From assembly GCA_022419385.1 (NCBI GenBank), contig JAJUBI010000004.1:4631286-4695285 (forward strand): 64,000 bases of DNA. Direction: 5' to 3'. This DNA is from Paraconiothyrium sp. Pb-2020 (taxonomy: Eukaryota; Ascomycota; Dothideomycetes; Pleosporales; Didymosphaeriaceae). The notes under the pieces were generated by a model. It was not told the DNA's origin. It did no database searches and saw only the letters and a program-made list of their open reading frames with translations. This document shows positions 1-10,135 of this stretch, one piece after another. Both the position numbers and the translations under genes were made by a program. The first letter of the stretch is position 1; each line of letters opens with the position of its first letter.

Positions 1-1273
1 TCTCCGTACTGTCACAGGTTCCTACGAGTGCAGACAAAAAGACCCAGCGAATTAACAAGGCCGCAAGACTTTGAGTATACAAGAAGCTTGCTTGTGCCTT
101 AGAATACATCCGACGTTTCTATACGGACATCCATGGTGTGAGCCGTCCTCCATCACAAATCGGATTATGTCCCGTCATTAGACTGAGCAATGTCGAATGT
201 AGACGGGGGGTAGGAAGAGTGCTTTGTCAAAGTTTGCACTCTTCATTTGACGCGCCCGGCCCACGAAGACATGAGGTTGTGCTATGTCGCTTTGTTGATC
301 TCGGTCGGAAAATCGTTCGTGTAGATGCGCCACGGAACAGGATTCATTCATGATTCTGGCAACCTGCAAAAATAATCAGTGCCCTGATGGAAGGCAAATG
401 TATCTCCAATTGATCTCCCTGCGTAGTCTTTTGACAAAATCTCTGAAGGTTCTACGGAAAGCAGTGAAATCATTTGTAGATCTTGCTGCTTCCAACTCTC
501 AAAAATTTGATTACTTCATTACAATCAAAATTGGTAACAACTCCAGAAGGCTTTTTCGTGCTAGAAAATCACTGCATTATCTCTGGAGACCATTTCGCAT
601 CCAGGACATTGGTTCAACGCTGTCTAGGTAGGACTGAGGGTAGCTATGTTGGCCGAACACATGCCACTCTCATGGATTGCAACGCTCACTTCTCGCGTTC
701 CGAGTCTACCATCGCCAATGCAACGCTGGTTTTTCTTTAATCATGTGGCTTTACAAGCACGACGACTGCCCCAAACAGTGTGGGGTTCGGAATTAGGATC
801 CGGAGTCAGGTAATCAGCATTCGCGAATTTATGATTCCAAGAAAGTCGAACTACGCTAGCTAGTAGGTCTAGTCTAACATCTCGTAATTCCGAGTGTTTG
901 TGTCTAGTTGGATAATCCTAAGAGGAGAAGCATGATTGGTACTGTTTGCAGCCTAGCCTAATTTTACCGGACCAAACAAGTCCGTGCCATTTTGGGACAT
1001 GCCTCGCATTCCTAACAGCTAGGTACAAAGCACATACAAGTGATCGTTCATAACAACGACTCACTGAACCACTATACATCTTACTAGGCAATCTACTTTA
1101 CAATAATTTGGGTTAGCTATGATTCCACCAGTGACATACTATGTACTTTCATTTCATAGTAATGCTGCTACATAACGCAATGAAAATCTCCTTGGAACTG
1201 AAAAGTTTTATTTCTCCCTGAACCTCTTCTCAGCTTGGAATCAGCCATTGGTTCCTCTCCTCAACCTCTCAGC
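1..1273. other. intergenic, no gene recognised
   Basis: Only short open frames (under 95 codons) with no recognisable protein are present on either strand. No tRNA, repeat array or transposon signature is seen. The right part is presumably the old promoter of the GH26 pseudogene that follows. Confidence 0.5.
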
Positions 1274-2378
1274 ATGCATATTCCACTCTCTCTTTTATTC
1301 GGCGCTTTAGTCGCCCTGTGCCTAGGTTCTCCTACACCCCCACTGGACCACCACACACGTGCCTGGATAGCGTATGATAACATTGATGCGAATGCCAATA
1401 CGCAGGCGAGGGCGCTTCTTAAGTTCATACAGAGCCAGTTCGGATGGCACTATCTGTCCGGTCAGCAAGATATCGATAGCTTTACAGATCGGCAAAACAC
1501 CCGCTATTCTGGGAAACGACTTTATCAACTACTCACCTGCCGCCGTACAGAACGGCGCAAGTGGCACAGATGTAGACACGGCCATCAGTAACGACAAAGC
1601 TGGCGGTATCAATACCTTCTGCTGGCATTGGATAGCACCGGCAAATCCCGGCAAAGACGGCCAGCCATGGTACAGCGGATTCTATACCAAAGCCACTTCG
1701 TTCAATCTGAAGGCAGCTCTTGCAGAGGGCTCCAGCGGTTCGAACTACAAGCTTCTGCTTCGTGACATCGACGCCATTGCTGTGCAAATCAAAAGGCTCC
1801 AGGACAACGGTGTTCCAATACTCTTCCGACCGTTGCACGAACCCGACGGCGCTTGGTTCTGGTGGGGCGCAACTGGCTCCGGACCCTTCAAGGAGCTCTG
1901 GAATCTCATTTACTCTCACCTGACTAGTTATCATGGCCTACACAACATGGTTTGGGTCTGCAATACGGAGAAGAGCGACTGGTACCCCGGTAACGACAAG
2001 TGCGATATCGTGACGACGGATATTTACGCCACCGCTGGCGATCATAATCCACAGGCAAGTGCATGGCAGACGCTATACGGGCTGAGTGGTGGCAACAGGG
2101 TGCTAGCGTTGGCGGAAGTAGGCGTCATCCCGGATCCTCAACAACAACTTAGTTAGAACATCCCATGGGCTTACTGGGTGACTTGGGCAGGTGATTTCAT
2201 ATCTGGGGGAAGCTCCAACTCGAAGCAGTTCTTATACAACGTTTATTCGGACTCAACCGTGGCGACCGTGGATGGTGTGACCAAGATTGGAAACTGGAAG
2301 AGCACGACACGAGATTGTTCTGTAGGAGAGAGGATTATTATCCTTTGCCTAGGATGGATTACAACTAGAATTTACTAG
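1274..2378 (+). pseudogene. broken secreted GH26 beta-mannanase gene
   Basis: The predicted product resembles a secreted glycoside hydrolase family 26 endo-mannanase, which would cut beta-1,4-mannan outside the cell. The start at 1274 gives a signal peptide (MHIPLSLLFGALVALCLG). The first frame carries WHYLSGQQD, after which homology continues in another frame from about 1490 (GKTPAILGNDF, FCWHWIAP, RPLHEPDGAWFWWG, where the E of HEP is the expected acid/base). This first break is a frame change without splice signals. The second break is an in-frame TAG at 2154-2156; downstream the same frame continues with NIPWAYWVTWAGDF as expected. A C-to-T change of CAG would explain it. Two independent lesions argue for a pseudogene rather than one base error, although a sequencing explanation for the first cannot be excluded. 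Confidence 0.8.
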
Positions 2379-2454
2379 TAGAGTCATTGGGATTTAGTTC
2401 CCTACATATGCATTCGTCTTACTGGGCTTGCACCATGGCTCGTCCTTCAAGTCT

Positions 2455-2782
2455 TCCAATCATTTAATCACACTGTTCTACAGTCAATTGTCGCAAACAT
2501 GTTCTTTGTTCCAATAGGATTTGGGTAGGCACGCTGAACCTAAGCATTGGGCTTTATTTCTGGAAAGGAATGCTCCCCACAGTGCTCGGAAATATCATCG
2601 GCGGTGGACTCTTCGTGGGCACATACATTTACTATCAGTATTTACAGGGTGTGGATGCACCCACCATCTACGGCAGATATAACGCTTCGGGGGCGGCTTT
2701 GATGGACCTCAAGAATGTACACGTCGACCTTAGGAGACGAGCACCCGAGAATGGAGAAAAGATGAATCGGGGAATCCGGTAG
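2455..2782 (+). pseudogene. formate/nitrite transporter (FNT) C-terminal remnant
   Basis: The frame up to about 2517 reads VANMFFVPIG, typical of the late conserved part of FNT channels (formate, nitrite or related monovalent anions across a membrane). From about 2519 a different frame continues with IWVGTLNLSIGLYFWKGMLP, then GNIIGGGLFVGTYIYYQYLQG, again characteristic of the last membrane segments. The junction needs one extra base, so this is a 1-nt deletion with no intron signals. The N-terminal two thirds of the family are absent upstream; the preceding DNA is the decayed GH26 gene. It is therefore a truncated and frameshifted relic. The tail after the last membrane segment runs to a stop at 2782. 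Confidence 0.7.
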
Positions 2783-2979
2783 CAGCACGCCCATTGTCAA
2801 GTTCGAGCGCGTTCCAAACATATCAATCATGATGAGTCACAACATGAATCCATTCTACAGCTGAACACACACCATTCACGCAATGCTCGACGAATTATAA
2901 ACCACATAGCTGAGGTTTGAGTTGACACATACCTCCCACCACGCAAGCTTACACATATATTTTTCTGCCTATCGCCAAC

Positions 2980-3783
2980 TCATGCCCTCCCCGTGCTCCC
3001 CGTGATCCCCCCATCAACTACAATCTTTTGGCCCGTAACATACCTACTCTCATCACTCACCAAGAATAACGCCGCATTCGCCACATCCCACGCATCCCCC
3101 ATTTTCCCCATCGGCACCTGTCGATCCCTCCCGTCCTTGAACTCCTGATAATCCTTACCATACCGGTCCGCCAAACTCTTCGTATACGGCGTATCCATCA
3201 GCCCTGGAACGACCGTATTCAACCTCACATTCTTATCTGCGTACATGACCGCCGTCGCCTTGACGAATTGGAGTATCGCCGCTTTCGTAGTGTTGTAAGC
3301 GATCTGCGGCTTACCAATGTACCGCATGCCTGCGATGCTGGAGACGCAGACGATAGCGCCGCCGGTGGGTTGCGCCTCCATGACGGGTAGGACGTGGTGG
3401 CATGCTAGATAGACGCTTTTTAGGTTGATGTCCATCTGTGCGTCCCAGATTTCTTCGGCCATTGTGGCTGGGTCTCCAGGTGCGGAGACACCGACGTTGC
3501 AGAGGAGGATGTCGATGCGACCATGCTTTGCTAGACATGCTTCTACGAGAGCTTTGACTGAGGATGAGTTTGTTGCGTCTGTGGGGATGATGTCGCAGGT
3601 TCCGCCTTCGGAGTGTATTGTTTGGGTGGTTTTGGTGGTGGATGCCAGGGTGCGGTTTCCGCCGAAGATGAGGGCGCCTTGCCGCGAGAAGAGGACTGCG
3701 CATGCAGCTCCAATGCCCCAGCCTTCTGTCCCTGTTTGGCCGAGTCCAATGATAAGTGCGACTTTCCCTTTTAGATCGAGCAT
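2980..3783 (-). CDS. SDR-family NAD(P)-dependent dehydrogenase
   Basis: This 267-aa classical short-chain dehydrogenase/reductase is intronless and of normal length. The Rossmann nucleotide site lies at residues 13-25 (GLGQTGTEGWGIG, a slightly extended version of TGxxxGxG). The active site is Asn120, Ser148/149, Tyr163 and Lys167 (YNTTK). A PG motif follows at VVPGLMDTPYT. The family oxidises or reduces alcohol and carbonyl groups; the substrate cannot be read from sequence. It is transcribed divergently from the IlvD-type dehydratase across 372 bp, so the two are likely co-regulated. I infer a role in oxidising a sugar or sugar acid in the same pathway. Confidence 0.88.
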   Translation of the reverse strand: MLDLKGKVALIIGLGQTGTEGWGIGAACAVLFSRQGALIFGGNRTLASTTKTTQTIHSEGGTCDIIPTDATNSSSVKALVEACLAKHGRIDILLCNVGVSAPGDPATMAEEIWDAQMDINLKSVYLACHHVLPVMEAQPTGGAIVCVSSIAGMRYIGKPQIAYNTTKAAILQFVKATAVMYADKNVRLNTVVPGLMDTPYTKSLADRYGKDYQEFKDGRDRQVPMGKMGDAWDVANAALFLVSDESRYVTGQKIVVDGGITGSTGRA

Positions 3784-4155
3784 GGTGATGGTTTGTGATC
3801 TCTCAAGGCGTGGGCTTTTCCTTCACTGATGATTTGAATGGCGTCTATTAGATCGTTACGGAAAGCAACGGATGATTGAACGGAGACCCATACGAGGGAA
3901 AGATCCAAATATGGTAGGCTTGTCTGCAACGGTCATGCTCGTTGCTTCAAGCTCTTGTATGGTAGCGCCGGAATTTCCCCGCCTGTCACGTCGCCACGTG
4001 AACCCCTACCGTCTTGGGCCTAGCCAGCGATGTCGTTATAGCGGAGTATGTCCGTCCGGCTAACCCCACCAGGAGCCATCCCATACATAAGCATAATACG
4101 CCTCACGTTACTCGTCCAAGACCAGCTCCGAGAACAGTGACCAAGTCAAATCAAT
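3784..4155. promoter_or_regulatory. divergent promoter region, SDR / IlvD-type dehydratase
   Basis: This 372-bp gap separates two divergent starts. It holds several CGG/CCG triplets (for example near 3858, 3967 and 4050), the half-sites used by Zn2Cys6 regulators, one of which is encoded in the same block. Spacing is irregular and no clear repeated operator could be fixed by eye. Confidence 0.35.
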
Positions 4156-6059
4156 ATGGCAGAACAACAGCAACGTCCAAACGCTGACTATGACCTTAAC
4201 ACGCCTATCCCTAATAATGCACCCGGCCTCCGTCAAGGCCTGACATCATACGGCGACGCCCACTTCTCGCTCTTCCTCCGCAAAGTCTTCATAAAAGCCC
4301 TCGGCTATAGCGATGATGCATTGTCGCGGCCTATCATCGGCATTGTCAACACGTACTCAAGCTTCAATCCGTGCCATGCAAATATTCCTCAATTGATAGA
4401 GGCTACGAAAAGAGGTATACAGTTGAGCGGCGGTCTTGCTATCGATTTTCCGACCATCAGTTTGCATGAGAGCTTTGCGAGCCCCACCAGCATGTTCTTG
4501 AGGAATCTGATGAGTATGGATACCGAGGAGATGGTCAGGGCGCAGCCGTGTGATGCAGTGGTCTTGATCGGGGGTAAGATACTGGATGGAGCAGTAGATG
4601 AATTGCGACTGACTTGACACGAAGGATGCGATAAAACGACTCCGGCGCAGTTGATGGGTGGCATTTCAGCGAATAAGCCGATTGTACATCTAGTCACCGG
4701 CCCAATGATGCCGGGCAGCCATCGCGGCGTTCGAATAGGTGCCTGTACAGATTGTCGAAATAACTGGGCCAAGTTTCGCGCTGGTACCATTGATGTCGAA
4801 GACATATCGGCTGTAAATGACGAATTAGCACCCACAGTAGGTGAAGCACCACATCCATTCGATCGTTGAATGACAAGCTTTAGGCTGGTACGTGCGGTGT
4901 GATGGGCACAGCGAGCACGATGGCTTGCATCCTCGTGGGCTTGGGGATGATGCCAATCAAAGGCGCAACAGCGCCAGCTGTCTCTTCTGCCCGGTTGAGG
5001 ATTGCTGAAGAGACCGGAAAGCTCGCGGTTCAAGCGGCTGCGACCAAACTGACGCCGCAGCAAGTTCTCTCACGAGAGTCATTCCTCAATGCGATTACGG
5101 TTCTTCAAGCGATTGGCGGTTCTACCAATGCGGTCGTTCACCTAATGGCCATCATTGGAAGGCATCCAGAGGTCGCAGGAACCATCGATCTTGAGACCTT
5201 CGACGAGATTGGCCGCAAGACACCTTTGCTAGTCGATCTAAAACCGAGTGGAGAGAACTACATGACAGACTTCCACAATAGTGGCGGCATGCTAGCTTTA
5301 TTGCATGAGCTCAAGCCTCTCTTACAGCTGAATGCCAGGACCGTGTCGGGGAAGACACTTGGCGAAGAGATCGCTTCCGCCGCGTATATACCCGTGCCCC
5401 GCAACAGCCCAGTAAATTGTCTCCACCCGATGGGCAAACCACTATACGCTTCTTCATCACTAGTCGTACTGCAAGGTAATTTGGCACCTGGCGGCGCAGT
5501 AATGAAAGCTAGTGCTTCGAAGGATCGAAGATTATTGAGCCACCAAGGAAAGGCTGTCGTATTCGCAAATTCCGCAGATCTTGCGCAACGAATTGACGAC
5601 CCGGAGTTGGACTTTGATGCTAATAGCGTGCTGGTGTTGCAAAACATCGGTCCTGTCGGAAATCCAGGGATGCCCGAGGCTGGACTTATACCCATCCCAC
5701 GGAAGCTTGGGGAACAAGGAGTGCAAGACATGTTGCGGCTTTCAGATGGCAGAATGAGTGGTACAGCTGGTGGAACGATCGTTCTGCACATCTCGCCAGA
5801 GTCTGCAGATCCGGAATCTGTCCTTGGCATCGTGCGAAATGGTGACGAGATTGTCTGCGACGTCGAAAAGAGACTTTTGCAACTCAATGTCCCAGAAGAG
5901 GAGATCAAGCGGAGGATCAACTTAAGGAAGATAGAGTCCAAAGCGATCGGTAAGGCGGCGCAAGAGCACACGCGAGGCTATCGCGGGTTATATATGCGAT
6001 CAGTCAATCAGGCCAACCAAGGAGCAGATTTCGATTTTTTGACGGCTGCAGGACCTTAG
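4156..6059 (+). CDS. IlvD/Edd-family dehydratase, probably sugar-acid type
   Basis: Three exons (4156-4573, 4625-4836, 4884-6059) give 601 aa. The IlvD/Edd family removes water from dihydroxy or sugar acids using a [2Fe-2S] cluster and Mg2+. The expected ligands are visible: Cys73 (NPCHANIP), Cys141 in GGCDKTTP with Lys143 as the likely carboxylated metal ligand, and Cys214 (GTCGVMGTASTM). The catalytic serine motif SDGRMSGTAGG lies near residues 497-505. Cys141 is restored only by the first splice and Cys214 by the second, which supports both introns. The NTYSSFNPCH context resembles pentonate and other sugar-acid dehydratases more than the branched-chain amino-acid enzyme ILV3; this is inference. 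No mitochondrial leader is obvious. Neighbours are a divergent SDR and a convergent Zn2Cys6 regulator 80 bp away. Confidence 0.9.
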
Positions 6060-6139
6060 TCGCGAGCGACTGCGGAGTGTTCCGATTGCACGTCTGACCG
6101 TGCCGTCAAGAGTCCAAGCGGCATAGCTATGTGTCCGTT

Positions 6140-8368
6140 TCAGTCTTGTATATTATTCATTTGCGGTACGAACTCTTCAAACAAGCTGTGCATAATATCA
6201 TCAACGTTCGTGATGTCGCTGAAATCAAACTGCTGAGGAGGATCCGCCCAGAATCTATCTTCCAGACTGAGACTCGAAGGCGTTGTGGCGGAGACTGCGT
6301 TGGCTGAGTTGAGTCCTGGGAATATGCCGCCCACATTTGTGCCCATTGGTGATGTTAATTCCGACATATTTGGGTTCATTGGAAGATGGGAGCCTGTATT
6401 TGTAGTGGCGCCGTGGTTAAGGTCAGGGATAATCGTCGTTCTGAGAGTCTTCATCCACTTTATAGTAGACCTTCCCATGTCATCAAGAATCTGACGACTC
6501 CGTTTCGCTCCAGACCAATGCTCACCTGCAACGCTCACAAGACTGAGACTCAAACTGAGATTATTCATCAGTTCATCGAGCTCCGTTTTCTGAGCGAGTT
6601 GCGGGACGGCCCTTATGCAGTACAGAGCAGTGATGGTACTGAATATGATGCCGTGCAATACTAACCAGTCATGCACAAGCATGTCCTGACGGTAGAGCTT
6701 GTCATAAACATGGATTGCCCGCCATGAAAGGCCGTAGCACTCCGTCAAAGACTCTATGGAAGGCTTCGGAATAGCAGGACTGGGTCGTAAAAGAAGTATC
6801 CTCATAGAATAGTAACGAAGCTCGCATAAAGTGCGAACATAAGCATGGCGGGGATGAGTTTGCGGAATAGTTGAAGCCCATTGATCCAGCTGTGCAAGCG
6901 TGCTACGCTGCCATGCATGGATATCAGAAATTGGCGGATAAGCATACGAAGGCACTTCGCGCACGATGCTGTTTGCAACGTATTTGATCTCGGAGTTGAT
7001 TTTGGACAGCTTGAAGAGATGGATGGACAATGCCATATTGCCGGCGGAGTAGCCGTCTACATCTTGTTCACCGACGAGCGCGTGGTCATCCAGATCCTGA
7101 GGTAACTAGAATTGTCAGACGGTTTCCAGACAATGTATACATCCACGTACCCGTAGCTCACAAGCTTCGTCTCGCAAGCCTATGGGTCGTCCCATCATTG
7201 TTGCAATTGTTCTATCCAATGTGAATATGGTCCAGAATACACGCGTCCTCATTTCCTGGTCTAACAGAGAAATGCCAGACGATATTGTGACGTTCCTCTG
7301 TAGCCCTAGCTCTAGAACAGCGGCAATGCAGTGGTAATTCAAATACCAAACATTCAACCTCATATGTGGGCTGTGAATCGTGAAAATGAGTAGCAGTAAT
7401 ATGCACTGTAAACCAGAGAAGGAATGAATATTGAGCCGTTCAAAATTCTGCAACGCGGAGAGGCAGTAAGACTCGCCAGGTACATGTGACCTGACTCGAG
7501 ACGATAAGATGCTTGAAGCGATGGCGAGGACCATGTTGACTTGGAAGGAAAGTACAGCGTCACTTTCGAGCATCTGTGCATTCGATTCGTAGAGGTGATT
7601 GATAGCCTGCATAAATGAAGGCTCGTGAAGAATCGGATATTGAGGATGTACTGCATCAAAATAGATGCGGGTCAATTCGATTGCCTGTGCTCTTGCTGGC
7701 AGTGGCAGCGGCGCAGGCGTTGCGTAGACAAGCTGATCGATGAGTGACTGTGCCAAACTCGCAGCACTGGCGGCATTGTAGTCCACGGGCTCGCGTCGAT
7801 CATGCCTTCTCGGTGAGCAGCTCAGCAGAAGACGAGCGAGGAAGTAGCCGCTGGATGGACCGAGGTAGCGCTGGTCCGATGCACCTACAGAGATAAGGCC
7901 GATCTCGTGGGCGCGCTGATCGGATTGCGCAACTGCTTGTTGCAGAGATAATACGTTCTGATGCGATTCCGCGTTCGCGTTGTCTATGGAAACATCGCGT
8001 TGGTCATCGCCGATGAATGAAGTTGTTGCTCCCTCAGGCAGCTCTGATGCATCAAGAGGAGCTTCCACCGACAAGTCTATTTCAGGTAGTCTTTCTCGAA
8101 TGATGGACTCGAGCCACGTGACCCGCCTTCGCAGGCGCGAGACAGTCGGGTCATCTGGAATACTCCGTAGACGCAGGCTCTCTCCATCGGTGCACTCCGC
8201 GTTCGACTTTCTGCAATTGGAACATGTTGGAAGCTGCGCGTCACACTGCAGCTCATGTCAGCTATGTTCGCGTCTACCGCATGCATCACTTGCGCGAATT
8301 TTCCGACGTTGACAGCGCGCACACGCCAACCTGAGGCGGGGATTGCGAATCGAGTCCCGTCCGGCCAT
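6140..8368 (-). CDS. Zn2Cys6 fungal transcription factor, likely cluster regulator
   Basis: Exons 8294-8368, 7151-8245 and 6140-7105 (read on the minus strand) encode 711 aa. Residues 16-43 form a perfect zinc cluster with Cys16, 19, 26, 33, 36 and 43 at the canonical spacings (x2, x6, x6, x2, x6). A short basic/coiled linker follows (RLRRRVTWLESIIRERL). The middle holds the fungal-specific regulatory domain: IYFDAVHPQYPILHEPSF, then RVFWTIFTLDRTIATMMGRP, then exon 3. The first intron (8246-8293) splits the zinc cluster between Arg25 and Cys26 and has a GC donor (gcaagt); no GT alternative restores all six cysteines. The second intron is 7106-7150. Placed between the IlvD-type dehydratase and the Ldh_2 enzyme and divergent from the latter, it is the obvious candidate regulator of this block. 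Confidence 0.88.
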
Positions 8369-8667
8369 GCAAGCTGGTGCTGAAGAGTTGCAAGGAATCG
8401 GCAAGGCGTGGGTCAGGAGACACGGGGAAGGTCCGAATTTTCAAAGCTCTGGTAGCGCAATTGGTTGGGATGCGCTACGGAAAACCTCCGCTCCGAGTCC
8501 ACCAACCTCTTCACAACGGCGGAACCCCGTGGACAACGCACTGCAACGCCTGTCACAAAGCGGGATATATCAAATCAGAGGGAACCCTTACTTTCCATTA
8601 TTATCTTTTCCGATTCTCTCAGCTTCTTTGATCAGTTGTATCTCTGTCAGCTACATATTAATCCACC
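8369..8667. promoter_or_regulatory. divergent promoter region, Zn2Cys6 regulator / Ldh_2 enzyme
   Basis: This 299-bp gap separates two divergent starts. It contains scattered CCG/CGG triplets, including a group around 8478-8496 (acgg, ctccg, ctccg), which could be targets of the adjacent regulator. No exact operator was established. Confidence 0.3.
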
Positions 8668-9747
8668 ATGGCCGAAACTACAACAGAACAAAAGCAATAT
8701 GTCAATGCAGCCGACGCCAAAGCCTTTGTAGAAGCAGTGTTGGTTGGCAACGGCGTAACACCTGCAAATGCTACCATTGTAGCACGCTGCCTCATCGCCG
8801 CCGATCTACGCGGCGTCGACACCCATGGCATGAATAGGATACCATCATACATGGAGCGTATCCGACAAGGCGTTCTTGATGGTCTTGCGACACCAAAATT
8901 CACACAGATCACCCCTGTAGTATCGCAGGTAGATGCGCAGAACGGGTTTGGCTTCCTCGCTGCAGACGCGGGCATGGCTGCCGCCATTGAAGCCGCGAAA
9001 ACCTACGGCATCGGAATGACGAGCATCAAGCACTCAAATCATTACGGCATGAGCGCATGGATTGTTCAAAAAGCTATCGATGCTGGTATGATGAGCTTGG
9101 TGTTTACCAACTCCAGCCCTGCATTGCCGCCGTGGGGCGGGAAGAGCAAGCTCATCGGCGTCTCACCACTTGCGTGCGGCGCGCCTGGAAAAGACAAACC
9201 CTTCATCCTCGACATGGCGCCGTCCGTTGCGGCGCGTGGAAAGATTTACAAAGCGAAGAGACGGGGCGAGAAGATCCCGCTGGACTGGGCACTCGACAAG
9301 GACGGCAATCCCACGGACGACCCCGCAGCGGCTCTCGATGGCGGTGTAATGCTGCCCATGGGTGGTCCCAAAGGTTCAGGCTTGGCCATCATGATGGACG
9401 TTTTCTCTGGAGTGCTGTCGGGCTCAGCATTCGCAGGCCATGTCACTGGTCCATATGATCCTTCCAAGCCATCAGATGTGGGGCATTTTCTAGTTGCCAT
9501 AAAACCAGACCTGTTCATGAGCTTGGAAGACTTTAGGGAGCGAATGCAGTATCTATACGATAGGACTGTCGGTGCTGAGAAGGCTGCCGGTGTAGACCGC
9601 ATTTACTTCCCAGGCGAGCTTGAACAGTTGGAGCAGGAACGTAGAGAGCAATCTGGCATTCCTTTGGTGCAAGCAGAAATAGATGCACTGAATGCGGAGG
9701 CACACAAAGTCGGAGCAAAGCCTCTGGTTGTGAAGAGTTCATCGTAG
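8668..9747 (+). CDS. malate/L-lactate dehydrogenase-family (Ldh_2) oxidoreductase
   Basis: This single-exon gene encodes 359 aa, full length for the family. Ldh_2 enzymes are NAD(P)-dependent reductases or dehydrogenases unrelated to classical LDH; members reduce 2-oxo acids, diketo-sugar acids or cyclic imines, or oxidise ureidoglycolate and sulfolactate. Visible marks are DLRGVDTHGMNRIPSYM (residues 47-62), the catalytic-region histidines in SIKHSNHYGMSAW (119-131), NSSPALPPWGGK, and GGPKGSGLAIMMD in the C-terminal half. No targeting peptide is seen, so it is probably cytosolic. It starts 299 bp from the divergent regulator. In the context of an SDR and a sugar-acid-type dehydratase I infer that it acts on a 2-oxo (deoxy)sugar acid; the substrate is not proven. 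Confidence 0.88.
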   Translation: MAETTTEQKQYVNAADAKAFVEAVLVGNGVTPANATIVARCLIAADLRGVDTHGMNRIPSYMERIRQGVLDGLATPKFTQITPVVSQVDAQNGFGFLAADAGMAAAIEAAKTYGIGMTSIKHSNHYGMSAWIVQKAIDAGMMSLVFTNSSPALPPWGGKSKLIGVSPLACGAPGKDKPFILDMAPSVAARGKIYKAKRRGEKIPLDWALDKDGNPTDDPAAALDGGVMLPMGGPKGSGLAIMMDVFSGVLSGSAFAGHVTGPYDPSKPSDVGHFLVAIKPDLFMSLEDFRERMQYLYDRTVGAEKAAGVDRIYFPGELEQLEQERREQSGIPLVQAEIDALNAEAHKVGAKPLVVKSSS

Positions 9748-10135
9748 TATACAGGCGCACTCCGATCAATGTAATGATTTTTGTCACAATAAATTGCTTT
9801 GAAAACATTGTCATCAAACCGTCCACAATGGAAGTGATTTTTATGATACCTACGGCTGAATCAGTCTCATACTCCGAATTTCATATTGAGAAGAAACTTC
9901 TCAGTCCTGACTGTACCACGGAAGCAATGAAGCGTCATCGGAGTAGTCCGTTTTGAAGAGCGGATATTCTCCGCGCGCGCTCCCGCGGGAGCACATCTTG
10001 CCCGTGATACCCATTCAGGCTTTGCCTGTCCTTTCAAACCCTCTACAAATCCCTTGCTCTTCCCCAACTAAGTTTTGCTTCAACGCGCTCTCGATACCCA
10101 CCCTTTATTCGCTCGATTTTGTAGTCAAGTTAGCC
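9748..10135. other. intergenic with 14-bp GC palindrome
   Basis: No gene is present. Positions 9979-9992 form a perfect palindrome (gctcccgcgggagc) preceded at 9958-9969 by gagcggatattc, a 12-mer that recurs exactly at 11020-11031. Together 9961-9973 reads CGG-N7-CCG, an inverted triplet pair of the kind bound by Zn2Cys6 proteins. It lies about 145 bp upstream of the Dabb-domain start. Confidence 0.4.

Noticed and set aside
4574..4624. Stop-containing end of the first IlvD frame as evidence for a pseudogene
   Set aside because: A normal 51-nt intron removes it and restores the iron-sulfur ligand motif GGCDKTTP.
8440..8520. tRNA-like stretch (ggtagcgcaattggttggg ... tccgagtccacc)
   Set aside because: The acceptor and anticodon arms do not pair; it lies in a divergent promoter.
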